In this document: positions 11,203-21,371 of the stretch, one piece after another | Position numbering within the stretch: the stretch's first letter is position 1 | How the letters are laid out: the number at the start of each line of letters is the position of its first letter | NCBI GenBank assembly: GCA_017591395.1 | Contig: WEDG01007634.1 | Span: 1 to 64,000 of the forward strand | Direction of reading: 5' to 3' | Length of the DNA: 64,000 nucleotides | Source: Schistocephalus solidus | Lineage: Eukaryota > Platyhelminthes > Cestoda > Diphyllobothriidea > Diphyllobothriidae | Notes under the pieces: generated by a model | What the model saw: the letters and a program-made list of their open reading frames with translations, nothing else | Databases searched by the model: none | Told to the model about the DNA's origin: nothing | Translations under genes and position numbers: made by a program

Positions 11203-13085
11203 TATATCACGGTTTCCTAGAAACCGTGGCTGGGAAGTCTGCCAAGCTGACGCTTCCACAAGACCACGCCGTCGGCTCAGTGTATTTGCTGTGTGTGTCG
11301 AGTGGCTGACCAGTGGACTGGGAGTCAGACGGCGATGGCTGCTCCATATCCCCTGAGTTAGTGAATCCTGGAGTGTGCGTTATGGGGGCAAGGTCGTGCT
11401 GTGGCGCGCGAAGACGGGTACGCCAATCCGTCAGCCAATGCGCCCACTCCCACATCAGGCAACTGAGCGGCTCGGACAGTGTCTGATGGTGGGGGTTGGG
11501 GAGAATGTGAGGTCGACAGCTCAGCGCATGTTCCTCACTATAAACAATTTTACGCGCTTAAAACTATCACGGTGTGCTAAAAGCCGTGGCTTTGAAGGTT
11601 GCCAACTGACGGGATAACTCGGACCGCGTGGTCAGCCCAAGGTGTTTTGTGTGGAGTGGCTGACTGGCGGACTGAGAGTCAGGCTGCAATGGCTCCTTCT
11701 TAATGTGGTCTTTATGGCACTACCACTTTGTGGGATCCGAGCCAGGTGTGGTGGTACGCCCAGGGGCGGCTCCGGCCGCACCAGCCACTTGCGACATCTC
11801 TCATTTCCGGTCTTCTTGCCTGTGTCGTGAGACCGGGCTCAGGTGGGGGAGGAGAAGAGTGTGCGGTAACGTTAACCGCCGCGGTTGGAAGGTTGCCAAC
11901 TGACAATTACACTCAGACCTCGCAGTTAGTCCAATGTGTGTTGTGTGGAGTGGTTGACTGGTGGTCTGAGAGTCAGGTTGCGATGGCTCCTTCTTAACGT
12001 GACCTCTGACTATCTCACACATGTGAGATGTAAGCCGTTCAAGCCCCTGTTGTGTGAAATCCTGGTGCTTGTGTTTGGGGGTCCAGGTCGTGTACGTAGT
12101 ACACGTAGACGAGGTCACCAGCAGCTGCGCCCACTTCCGCGTCAGACAACTGACCGGCTCGGACAGTGGTCTGATTGTGGGGGTGGGGGAGAGAGTGAGG
12201 TCGAGAGCTCAGCGTATTTTCCTCACTATAAACAATCTGACGCGCTTGAAACTATCACGGTGCGCTAAAAGCCGTGGCTTGGAAGGTTGCCAACTGACAA
12301 TTACACTCAGACCTCGCAGTTAGTCCAATGTGTGTTGTGTGGAGTGGTTGACTGGTGGTCTGAGAGTCAGGTTGCGATGGCTCCTTCTTAACGTGACCTC
12401 TGACTATCTCACACATGTGAGATGTAAGCCGTTCAAGCCCCTGTTGTGTGAAATCCTGGTGCTTGTGTTTTGGGGGTCCAGGTCGTGTACGTAGTACACG
12501 TAGACGAGGTCACCAGCAGCTGCGCCCACTTTCCGCGTCAGACAACTGACCGGCTCGGACAGTGGTCTGATTGTGGGGGTGGGGAGAGAGTGAGGTCGAG
12601 AGCTCAGCGTATTTTCCTCACTATAAACAATCTGACGCGCTTGAAACTATCACGGTGCGCTAAAAGCCGTGGCTTGGAAGGTTGCCAACTGACGGGATAA
12701 CTCGGACCCGCGTGGTCAGCCCAATGTGCGTTTTGTGTGGAGTGGCTGACTGGCGGACTGAGAGTCAGGTTGCAATGGCTCCTTCTTAATGTGGCCTTTA
12801 TGGCACTCCCACTCCGTGGGATCCGAGCCAGGTGTGGTGGCACGCCCAGGGGCGGCTCCGGCCGCGCCAGCCACCTGCGCCCTCTTCCATCTCCGGTCTT
12901 CTTGACTCTGTCTTGACACCGGGCTCAGGTGGGGGAGGAGGAGAGAGTGCGGTAGCTGCAGCGCAAGGCTACTATCACTTAAAACTAATTCACGCGCAAG
13001 TCACCGTCCCTGCACAACCTGGTGTGGAGCATACGGTGGACCTCGTCGAAATCGACGGTCGAACTGTCGTGTGGTTGTTGGGACC
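11203..13085 (+). repeat. R1 repeat cluster, including a 394-bp tandem duplication
   Basis: The region is built of successive partial copies of one unit. A first partial copy covers about 11,203-11,375. A second covers 11,375-11,900. Two nearly identical 394-bp copies follow (11,903-12,296 and 12,297-12,690). A last copy runs to the 3' end at about 13,085. Recurrent landmarks are CTCGGACAGTGGTCTGATTG, TCCTCACTATAAACAAT, GGTTGCCAACTGAC, GAGTGGCTGACTGGCGGACT and the terminal GGTGGACCTCGTCGAAATCG. It is GC-rich and contains perfect small palindromes. Short open frames here are translations of the repeat, not genes. It directly follows the LINE, so it may be the LINE tail, a parasite of it, or an independent element. 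Confidence 0.85.
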
Positions 13086-13493
13086 TCAGTTGAATGTTCA
13101 AAATGCAATGATAATAAAACGCCGCAACTGTCTATATGGTTTTACTAAACGGACAAATTCTGAGGGTAGGAGGGTCTCAAAAACCTAGTCACATGGTGAG
13201 GCGGGGACAAGTAGTAGTAAGTCACCCACCGGCCAAAGGATGCAGATCCATTGACTGCCCAGCCACTTTTAATCAGTGAATGGGACAAAAAGTGTATGTT
13301 GTCTTTGAGAGTCGGCATCGTAAACATACGATGCGTAAATCTAACAGATGACCAATGCATTGGGAGTCTACAAAGGAAATTGACACTTTTATTAAGCAAA
13401 TTGGTTCTTGCGCGCTGGCAATCAAACGTTGGCGGGTGCTTCTCAACAAAATTGGAAGCCTGAAAGCAATGAGAGGTTTGGTAAGGCTGCCTT

Positions 13494-13636
13494 GGATGGT
13501 CTCCTAAACAGGATACGGGAACAGGAACCACCCACAATGCATGTGGCTTTGCGCTTAATTCCAAAGAAATTATGCTGCAGGCAAAGTAAGCGGGGCTCTC
13601 AAGGAGTGGACAAGCAAGGCCGCCTGTCTTACGTGG
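13494..13636 (+). repeat. Telomere-like-core element (TLE), copy lacking the core
   Basis: Carries the family head (GATGGTCTCCTAAACAGGAT, then GGGAACAGGAACCACCC). It passes almost directly to the family 3' flank (GCAAAGTAAGC...CAAGCAAGGCCG), so the degenerate TTAGGG-like core is missing or never expanded. It is inverted with respect to the next copy about 420 bp away. Confidence 0.7.
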
Positions 13637-13796
13637 TAATAAGGGTTTAACCAGTGGGACAAAGAAGGCAAGAAGAAAACTGGAAGTAAATGGAGGAGGG
13701 AATAAGTGCAAAATAGTAAGGCAGAGTAATTTCAAAAAAACCGCGAGCTTTACTACTGCAAACCAAGGGTTGGCAGCAAGGACGATGGAGAAACCG

Positions 13797-14045
13797 GACC
13801 CGAACAGCGGGAGCTAGATATCCGGGTTATAAGAACGCGGGATAAACCACGTTACTCAGCCAGCATAATAGCCTACGGCGAAAGAAATGAACAGGAACTA
13901 TGGATAAGGAAGTAAGCGAACAATGATAAATCGATTTTGAAATAGCTCGGGTTATTAAACTCGGGCTCAGCCGTGTTACGGAGCCTTCCTAATCACCTGC
14001 GACGGAAGCAATGAGCAGGAGTGTACGATGGGGAAGTAAGTGAAC
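13797..14045 (+). repeat. Direct repeat, two diverged copies, period about 124 bp
   Basis: The segment ending GGAAGTAAGCGAAC at about 13,920 recurs as GGAAGTAAGTGAACC at about 14,044. The preceding 80-100 bases align as well (CCGGGTTATAAGAACGCGGG against TCGGGTTATTAAACTCGGGC). It lies between the two TLE copies. I cannot assign a function. Confidence 0.55.
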
Positions 14046-14057
14046 CGTCAGCAAGCG

Positions 14058-14397
14058 ATTAACACGACGGCCTTGCTTGTTCACCTCTTGAGGGACGCGC
14101 TTACTGTGCCTCCACCGAAATTTATGTTCAGGATTAAATATGAGGGTTAGGGTTAAATTAAATTTTGAGGTTAGGGAAAGGGTCATGATAAGGCTAAGGG
14201 TGAAGGTTTTTGTCGTGTTAAATATAGGGTTTAAGTTAAGGGTGGGGCTAGAGTTAACATTAAGGTTATAGTTAAGCTTTATGTTAGGGTTAGTGTTAGC
14301 GTTAAGACATAGGCATATGTACCATTTCTGAAATTTACCGTAGGTCACCTATTTTCAGTGAGCCGGACGGTTCCTATTCCTGTTTAGACGACCATAC
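14058..14397 (-). repeat. TLE copy with degenerate TTAGGG-like core
   Basis: On the minus strand the head is TGTATGGTCGTCTAAACAGG followed by AATAGGAACCGTCCGGCTCA. Next come the CTACGGTAAATTTCAG block, about 170 bases of irregular AACCCTAA/TTAACC-type hexamers, and the 3' flank with CAAGCAAGGCCG. The core at 14,125-14,310 (plus strand GGTTAGGGTTAAATT and similar) looks like decayed telomeric repeats, but flanks on both sides are shared with other copies, so it is part of a dispersed element. Confidence 0.75.
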
Positions 14398-15217
14398 AGG
14401 GCGTCCCTACCAAAGGTTGTAGCGGCGTAATTGCTCTTGAGACCGTGGACAATTCGGGACCCAGATTAATTGCATTGAAAGGTAAAAAGACGATGCAATT
14501 ATGCGACGCGATTAAAACACTGTCAGTAGGCCTTTTCACTCCTCCAGTCGATTTTTAGAAGAGTCCATTCACAACGGCCACGGTGAGCGGTAATAAAAAA
14601 GGGGAATCAATGCGATAGAATCTGTTGGAAAAATGAGGAGGGGGAACAAAGTCACAACGGGCGAGGTGCTGCAGGGGGGGGGGGGATACGTGAATCTCAG
14701 TCCAACTTAAAAGGCCGATAGCTGAAAGCAAAAAAGAACCCTAGCCGGCGTATAGGAGGACTAACCGAGAGGTGAACTTTGCGGGAAGGCAAGAAAAATG
14801 GGACTGAACGTCCTCACGGCCAACGCACGCGCTGTCATCGCCCATTTTACTTGAGTGTTTGATTTTTTGTGCGGCAGCGGAATGCTATGATGAGAAAATA
14901 ACTCTGGAAATACTGACGAAGCCTACAAGGTGATCGAAAAAGTAAGGCAAAATTGCCCATATTTGCTTAGAAAACTGTGTGGTTTAGAGCAAATGAGGCC
15001 TTTTAAGCGAAAACAGTTCGTAGTTGTTCAGCTCTAAATTCTATGAACTCATTTGAGAGCCCAATGAGAACGAATGATATGACGCAACTCGGTGTAATCG
15101 ATTTCGATTAAACGGCTTAGACACAGGAGCTCCTAATGTGGTCAGGAAACATCCATGAGGATTAATGATGTTTTAGGCAGATTGGCGTGATTCATCAGGT
15201 GCATTCGTGAAAGGCTC

Positions 15218-15365
15218 GGCAACCTCGGTGGAATTCGAACCCATGATGGTAGAACCAAGACTTGAGTTCTACCCCCCCCCCGACCCCTCCTGGACTACGA
15301 GCCGTACCCTTGCTGTCGTGGTTTTAAATTCCACCGAGTTTTTCATAATTGGTTCTGGTAATACT
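15218..15365. repeat. SINE-B inverted pair, diverged
   Basis: The left half is a minus-strand tRNA-like head (AACCTCGGTGGAATTCGAAC reads as a B box on the minus strand). The right half is a plus-strand copy ending in CCACCGAG and TTTTCATAATTGGTTCTGG. The centre holds a C-run. The same back-to-back arrangement recurs at 22.1-22.4 kb. Confidence 0.6.
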
Positions 15366-15717
15366 GATTAATGTTATAAGAAATGAGACATAATCATAGT
15401 TTGTTAGAATGGGTCTGATAGACGGATTGAGGGGAAATTGTGACTGAAAAGTGGCTTGGCTCTGGAGAAAGGACCAAGGATTGGATGCTCGCGGCAACAC
15501 ATGAATTATGCATGAGCGAGTACGTAGTCAGCAGGAATCCCGTAATACTTACTAGCTTATTGACTGTACTGCTCTGTAGTTCAGTTGGTCGCGGTAACTA
15601 ATGAGGGGGGGGGGCGAAGAACTCGCAAGGATGCTTCCATAGAAAAGATAAATCAAAGAGAAGATACTTTTGTATATCTTGGGATCTGATCCAAAGGCTG
15701 GCACTGCACTAAATACG

Positions 15718-15862
15718 CCAGTCTCTTTTGTCTTTGTCGGCATTTTTCATCTGCCTTTACTACTACCAGCGACTGTGGGGCTGCTGGCGGGACTTAAGAA
15801 AGAGCCCCAAGGAATACCGGGGCGACAGAGTTTCGTTAGCGATCGGAAAATGTTCATCAAAA
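15718..15862 (+). repeat. SINE-A copy, 3' part
   Basis: Matches the distal half of the copy at 18.85-19.11 kb: GTCTTTGTCGGCATTTTTCA, CTGCCTTTACTACTACCAGC, GAGCCCCAAGG, TTTCGTTAGCGATCGG and TGTTCATCAA. The tRNA-like head is absent. Confidence 0.7.
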
Positions 15863-16387
15863 TAATTTATCCTATGCTTTTATTTCCACTCGGATCCACG
15901 AAGCATTTGCCTACGGCGGACTACGCATGCGTCCGCAAGAGCCTTTTGGGAAGGTGCCATATTCCGCTTATGGATAAGCCCTCAGCGAAGGTTTGAGAAC
16001 GAAGCTTCACTAGGATAAGAAAGTGAGATCAGTCTAGTGAAGTGATATGAATCATGTGTAACCTGCATATGCTGCATGATCATACTGGCTACCGTATGAA
16101 ACAGGGCACATCACACGAACAACATCCATAGATAACAGTATCACAAAGTCAAGGACTGGACCTTCAGCTCCTGATGTGGAAGCCCGCATCCTAGTGTAAA
16201 TTTAATTATGAAAGTTTTTATAATGTCTATTGATCCATTTATCAGATCTTCGAGGGTCTAGAGTAAAAAAGCAAAACTCAGGGAGTTGGAGGATTCAATG
16301 AAACCCTGACCTATAAAACAGAAAACTTTATGCCATAAGAACCAGACTAACGTATTCCCTGCTGCAAGGAAATTTATCTAATCCTAA

Positions 16388-16530
16388 GTTAGGGACGATG
16401 CATTGATTTCTAACCAACAGGTCGCGAGTTTGAGCCTCGGGCGCCGCAGCGCCTGGGGTTGAGTATGGTTGGCAGATGCCGGCTAAGCCAGAAATGGCCA
16501 TTCCAGTCTCCATGGTCTTTGCCGGTAATA
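16388..16530 (+). repeat. SINE-A copy, head and body
   Basis: Contains a B-box-like GAGTTTGAGCC, then GCCTGGGGTTGAGTATGG, GCTAAGCCAGAAATGGCCAT and TCCAGTCTCCATGGTCTTTG. The 5' tRNA-like part is decayed. Confidence 0.7.
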
Positions 16531-18560
16531 TCAAATCCTTTCAAGTCGGAAAAGGCTTTTTTTCTGGACGACGGCCCGAGTAATAAATGTTTGGATAACT
16601 TCTCCTTATTCGGTCTTCTAGATCCATTAATGGACATTTTCAGAAGTTGACTGCAGCAAGATAGCAGAAACTGTGACTCGGTGAGTGAATAAAATGTGGC
16701 TGTTAAAAAGTACTACGTATATACGTTTAGTAGATGTTATTATTTACGTTAAACGGAAGTTGATGCACTTAACCCAGGAGGAACCAAAGAAAATGGCTCT
16801 CTAGTGAATCACCAATAAGGTTCCGCAGGGGATTAAAGCATGGTAAAAGGCAGCAGGTCATTTTTAAGGCTTACGCATTAACATTTTAATGACGCTGAGG
16901 TGCTGTTCCGAAAAACAGGCGTTAATTCCGATCAAAAACCTTCAAAATTTAAGAACAAGCTTTAGCTAGGTGCAGTGGCAAGATCACAGATAAAAGATGG
17001 AATGCTCCGAAGAATGCGAACGTTTGGCGCTTACCCCTGCATTCTGTGCGCTACGGTGGACGATATAGTGAAACCAAATAGCACCAACCACTACATGTAG
17101 CATATAAGGCTGCACGAGGTATCTTCGAAGACAACATAACGGTAGGCCTTTATTCGTTCAGAATACAGGCTGGAGGCCAGTAATTCGGGAGTTTAAAGGC
17201 ATGCTACATGCTGCGAAAAATGATAGCAAATGCGCTTTCTCAAATTTTGCTACAGTCATTTAACTCTCCGCCCGAAACAGCAACTTTTCAAGGTTAAAAA
17301 ACACTTCGAAACTCTGCGAATGTATGTGCGAAGCCGATTGTAGATCCTTGGGTAGTTATTCGCTTTTAGATTTCAATGGTAACTGTGTGGTCTAAAATTA
17401 GTCCAGTTCGACACCAGTGAAAGCTCTACGAACGCATTTTTCAGCATCGATAAATAAACAGTTAGTTCGTTTTTGTCTCGGAAACAGTGCCTCTCTCTTC
17501 TACCTAGGGAATTTCTTGTAACTCCACTTTACTCGAGGAAATATTGACTCGGTATTGAAGCTACTTAATAGGAAAGAGTACGTAGGGTTTGGTATTTTGC
17601 CTCGAAACTTCGATTTCCCAAAAAATGATTAAAAATGAGCAGTGTAGGTGAAAATATAGGTCATGACGGAAACTTGGCGTTCTAAATTTTTTAAAGAAGG
17701 GCTAGGGTGGGATCTAAGAAAACCGGCCTGGAAGTTGCGCCCACATGGATACGGAAGTTTTATAAGGATAACACAGAGGTTATTTCTGTCAATGCGTTAA
17801 ACAAGGATTCAGTTGCAGTTTTAAGCTCAGTATAGATGATTTATACAATTGGATACTATCCAATATGTCCCTGTACATTATAACAGTCATTAGCAGGCGT
17901 TGGTCACGTGCTTTGCTGTCGTTGCTGTGGCCTTTTATTCCTCCCATCGCAAGGCCCTATGAAAGGTCTTTTTCGACGTCTTTTAGACATTGATCGAATA
18001 CTTGTTCAAACGTGGGCTTGCTGAACATTGTCCAAATTTAGAACAGTTTTGAGCCTTGTTGTAGGCAAAAGAGCGCCACACAAGTTGAGGGCCAAAAGGC
18101 TTTAGTTGTCGTGCCTGTTATAACTTGAAGAGCATGTGACAGGCTGAAGCGAATAGAGCTTTTCTTAGTGTTTATAGTGTTAAATTGGCACTTTGTTGCC
18201 AAATGACCGATGTCTAGGGTTCCCAGACAGGTCAAATTATGTCGTTTACCTTAGCCGCTGCCCACAGGGCACTAGAAAGATACCGTGGCCTGAGCTGTTG
18301 AGGTTCAGTGGATGTTTTAGGTCATCGAAGGTATAAATGGGTCTGATCGATAGTCCAACCATCACGAAACCTCTGTGTGTAGTAAAAACCTGTCTAGTCA
18401 ATCCGTCGGTATGGTTGAAAATACTAGTGTGCTAACAAACATACCTGGAGATTATCTCTGACCAAAACCTAAAAAACTAATTCTTAAGTAAAATATGTTG
18501 ACATCTGAACACAGCAGACAGTTCGCATTTTTTGAATGGGTCTCGCAAAGATACGTCAGA
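16531..18560. other. No recognised feature
   Basis: AT-rich sequence with short unrelated open frames only. No motif, shared repeat or plausible exon was seen on either strand. Confidence 0.5.
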
Positions 18561-18567
18561 TTGATGA

Positions 18568-18727
18568 ACAATACCGACAAAGAAGGGAGACTGGAATGGC
18601 CATTTCTGACTCATTAGCCATCATCAGCCGGTCATACCCAAACCCGGGTGGTGCATCAACCGAGGCTCGAACCCGCAACCATTTGATCAGAAGTCTGACG
18701 CGCTAACCGTTGAGCCACGGGCTCACT
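18568..18727 (-). repeat. SINE-A copy
   Basis: On the minus strand it has a full tRNA-like head (GAGCCCGTGGCTCAACGG, A-box-like, then GGTTCGAGCCTC) and the body down to the GTCTCCCTTCTTTGTCGG block. It forms the left part of an inverted cluster with the next two copies. Confidence 0.75.
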
Positions 18728-18760
18728 ACCTTGCCGGTCTAGATCGATAATATGGATATT

Positions 18761-18848
18761 CGTTGATGAACGCTCACCGATCGTTAACGGAACTCACTCG
18801 TTCCACTCTATCCTCAGGTTTCCCCTCGAGCCCCGCCAACAGCCACAC
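18761..18848 (-). repeat. SINE-A copy, 3' fragment
   Basis: GATGAACGCTCACCGATCGT, GGAACTCACTCGTTCC and CTCGAGCCCCGCCAACAGCC form the reverse complement of the 3' end of the following plus-strand copy. Confidence 0.7.
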
Positions 18849-18849
18849 A

Positions 18850-19112
18850 GCGGCTAGTTGAGTTGGCTGATTAGAGCGTTGGACTTCTGAGAAAAGGGTC
18901 ACGGGTTCGAGCATCGGGTGGGGCCCCACCACCTGGCTGATAACGGCTAATGAGCCAGAAGTGGGCATTCCAGTCTGCCTTGTCTTTGTCGGCATTGTTC
19001 ATCTGCCTTTACTCCTACTAGTCGGTGTGCGGCTGCTGGTGGGGCTCGAGAGTGAGCCCCAAGGCAGAACGGAACGAGTGAGTTCCGTTGGTGATCGGTG
19101 AGCGTTCATCAA
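18850..19112 (+). repeat. SINE-A copy, nearly complete
   Basis: The head is GGCTGATTAGAGCGTTGG and ACTTCTGAG with a B box GGGTTCGAGCAT. Next come CTGGCTGATAACGGCTAATG, GGGCATTCCAGTCTGCC and GTCTTTGTCGGC, then a long 3' part ending in GTGATCGGTGAGCGTTCATC. It is one of the best copies for defining the 3' half of the family. Confidence 0.8.
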
Positions 19113-19439
19113 CGAATGGATACTTCAGGTTACCTAAGAAGACTGATAAGTCTGTTTGGATACATATTTCCTCGATTGTGGCATGAACTCTGTAGGGTTC
19201 TTTAGAATTTGACGTCATGAGCTTGTTAAAAACCGAATAGAAACAGTCCGGTGAAGAGTAACTTCGCCAAGATCTCAAGGTGTCACTTTGACTCTCGGTA
19301 TCCTATCTTCGAGGCTGGAGAAAACAACAGATCGAATTCTTTAGTTCATTAATCACGTAATAAGCAGGCACTGTACTGGAGATTATTAGGGTTTATTTTA
19401 TCAATTCTATTTACAGCCGTGTGAGAAACCAATCCATAC

Positions 19440-19645
19440 GATATATAGGTAACACATGGAACTAGGAACCCAGAGGCGAGACAGATGCCCTTGCGCTAAA
19501 TTACAGGAAGGGTACATACTCTTGAGTCTCAACCCTAACACTAAAGTCAAACCCCGGCTTAACACCCCCGGCTTAACGGTATCCTTAACCTAAAACGTAA
19601 AAGTACTTTAACACTAACCTTAGTCCTCTTGAATTGAGCCTAAGG
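19440..19645 (+). repeat. TLE copy
   Basis: The diverged head ACACATGGAACTAGGAACCC is followed by CGCTAAATTACAGGAAGGGT and a core of AACCCTAA/CTTAACC-type hexamers to about 19,645. It lies just beyond the donor of PCYOX1-like exon 4. Confidence 0.6.
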
Positions 19646-19750
19646 CTACTTTTATTATGGTGGGGGTTCCTAATGCCGTATCTAAACCTATTTACATATG
19701 CGCTAACAACAAGCATCACTTGGGTTCATATATGGATGTATTGCCACTAC

Positions 19751-20034
19751 CGCCAGCTAACCATGGTCTTGGCGTGTGTGATGCCCTATCAGTGTTGTTA
19801 ACGGAGTAAAAAGTAGACGCACCCACAAAGGCGTGCACATTTAGATCTTGGCAGTAGTTGCTGGCCACGAAAGCGTGTGCAACCTCATTGCAGAAACGTT
19901 TGCGCAGACCCATTCTGTTCTCCAACCAGCTTCCAAATGTGACGCCAGTCATTGTGACGAAATCTGGTGATAGAGCCGTAAGAAGAGCTGCAGGCGTCTC
20001 GAAGCACCTTCCGCTGGCTTGTATTGCGTAAATC
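19751..20034 (-). CDS. PCYOX1: PCYOX1-like exon 4
   Basis: This 284-bp exon has an acceptor CTTGCTTTTACAG (AG at 20035-20036) and a donor GTAGTG at 19745-19750. It takes the phase-2 end of exon 3 to complete a Lys codon and leaves in phase 1. The frame reads through a helical segment (RKRFCNEVAHAFVASNY) to NVHAFVGAS, the equivalent of the conserved NAFVGAVSL-like motif of prenylcysteine oxidases. Without splicing the frame would run to a stop at 19716. The donor within GGCGGTAGTGG is chosen because it gives the phase and the Gly codon demanded by exon 5. The stretch between NVHAFVG and the donor is longer than I would expect for the family and could contain a lineage-specific loop. Confidence 0.75.
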
Positions 20035-20869
20035 CTGTAAAAGCAAGTATTTGGGACAATAGCATTTCAACCGCTTGATGAACAGAAAAATGGCCTTTAA
20101 TGATGTCTTTCGTTTTGGAAGGGGTTATCTGGTAAATCAATAGCCGGATGTTACAATGCAGTATATGTATGGACTAAGTGGGTGAGATCGATAAAAGCGT
20201 AAGTTGTCGCACTTGCTTATTGCATCTTGAAAAAGCAGTCAGGAAACATATGGTGTCAGTTTACTTGAATTCTAACAGTTAGTGCCTTTGGTCATCTCCC
20301 GAGTTACAGATATTCGACTAGGTGACGTTAAAAACCTAAACACTGACTGCCTGTTTTAAAGTACTGTTAATGATGAAATTCGGAATGTCTCAAAAGACGT
20401 CAACCGAAATTCTGAAACGTGTTTTTGGTTAAAAAGGACTACTCAGTTAGGGTTTTAAGGTCGACTATCGTGCAGCATAATGCAAAGATACTTCAGTCAT
20501 GCTAAGAAGCCGACTACTTAATGAGCTTTTTTCTGTCCACCTGCAAATACTACACTCGGTAAAAAAACGACCACTAAAATAGTATAAATTTGCCACGTTG
20601 ATTGTCCATGCTCTAATGAATTCAAATAAATTTTATAGAAACCACGCACAAACGTGTTCCCTCTTGTATTTACTTGGTAGAAAATTGTGGCTGCATAATA
20701 ATCAATATTACTAAACCACCCAAGTTTGCCTTTCTAATCAAAAATACATTTCAGAATTGTGGTAAACATCTCATGAAGTAGGCAAGATACGGCACTTATA
20801 TCGCACAGGCTGTTAGTGCAGTTTCTTTTTCAACTGAGACAATAAATAGTGCGTAAAACAAGAACTCAC

Positions 20870-21056
20870 TTGGCGAAGGAATCTGCCAACTGTGAGACGT
20901 GTCGATGAAATTTGAAGAGGTCCAGGCCATAGCGCCAAAGAAAGCTGATCTTTGCAACCAACCAAGACTTTTGGAGAGTACTGAAGGAGACCTTTTGATG
21001 GCCGCCATAAATGAGGAGGGGACTGTCATCCACGTAGTGGATCTTCTTTTGTAAAC
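20870..21056 (-). CDS. PCYOX1: PCYOX1-like exon 3
   Basis: This 187-bp exon has an acceptor with TTTCTTTAG (AG at 21057-21058) and a donor GTGAGTT at 20863-20869. It enters in phase 1, as required by exon 2, and leaves in phase 2. The encoded segment includes VDDSPLLIYGGHQ and then WLVAKISFLWRYGLDLFKFH. The latter corresponds to the conserved tryptophan-rich WRYG segment that follows the FAD domain in prenylcysteine oxidases. It is followed by a short helix ending in LADSFAK. A damaged partial duplicate of the 5' half of this exon lies about 315 bp upstream in transcription order (21.27-21.37 kb). The intron from exon 2 is about 2.1 kb and contains SINE-B copies. Confidence 0.8.
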
Positions 21057-21204
21057 CTAAAGAAATCTCAGCCATATGAGTCTGTCGAGGAGGAACCGGG
21101 ATTACAAAGAGTGCGCTGACGCTGGGTAATCAAGTGGCGGTCTGCAGGCAAGTGATAGTTCTACCATCGAGGTTTGATTATGTCCACCGCATGCTTCACG
21201 GCGG

Positions 21205-21305
21205 GCGAGAATCAGGAGCGGTGACGCGCGTGAACTAGTTGTAAGTGATAATAGACTTGCGTTGGATCTACGACACTCTCTCGTTCTCCCCCTCACCCAG
21301 CCGAA
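21205..21305. repeat. Dispersed repeat R5
   Basis: GGTGACGCGCGTGAACTAGT and ACTTGCGTTGGATCTACGAC recur in diverged form at 58,660-58,760. The sequence interrupts the duplicated copy of PCYOX1-like exon 3. Confidence 0.55.
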
Positions 21306-21371
21306 CCCAGTGATAACCGGCATAAATAAGGTGGTGACTGTCATCCACGGTGTGAGTCTTCTTTATCAAAC
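21268..21371 (-). pseudogene. Partial duplicate of PCYOX1-like exon 3
   Basis: The stretch begins with the same acceptor and the same first codons as exon 3 (VDDSHHLIYAGYH against VDDSPLLIYGGHQ). It then loses similarity after about 25 codons and runs into a dispersed repeat. No exon-3 donor is present. The intronic sequence before the acceptor is duplicated as well (for example GTCTGCAGGCAAG near 21140 and 21468), so this is a tandem segmental duplication with an offset of about 315-328 bp. It is probably a dead exon; use as an alternative exon cannot be excluded. Confidence 0.65.

Noticed and set aside
11375..12919. Open frames of 62-110 codons, some repeated
   Set aside because: Translations of the R1 repeat; repeated frames follow the 394-bp duplication and shift with single-base indels.
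14120..14310. Interstitial telomere or chromosome-fusion scar
   Set aside because: The hexamers are irregular and the same flanking sequences accompany them at other loci, so a mobile element explains them better.
14650..15620. G- and C-runs (near 14,676, 15,273 and 15,606) as possible G-quadruplex sites
   Set aside because: Each is a single homopolymer run without the four spaced tracts needed, and two lie in or near old SINE copies.
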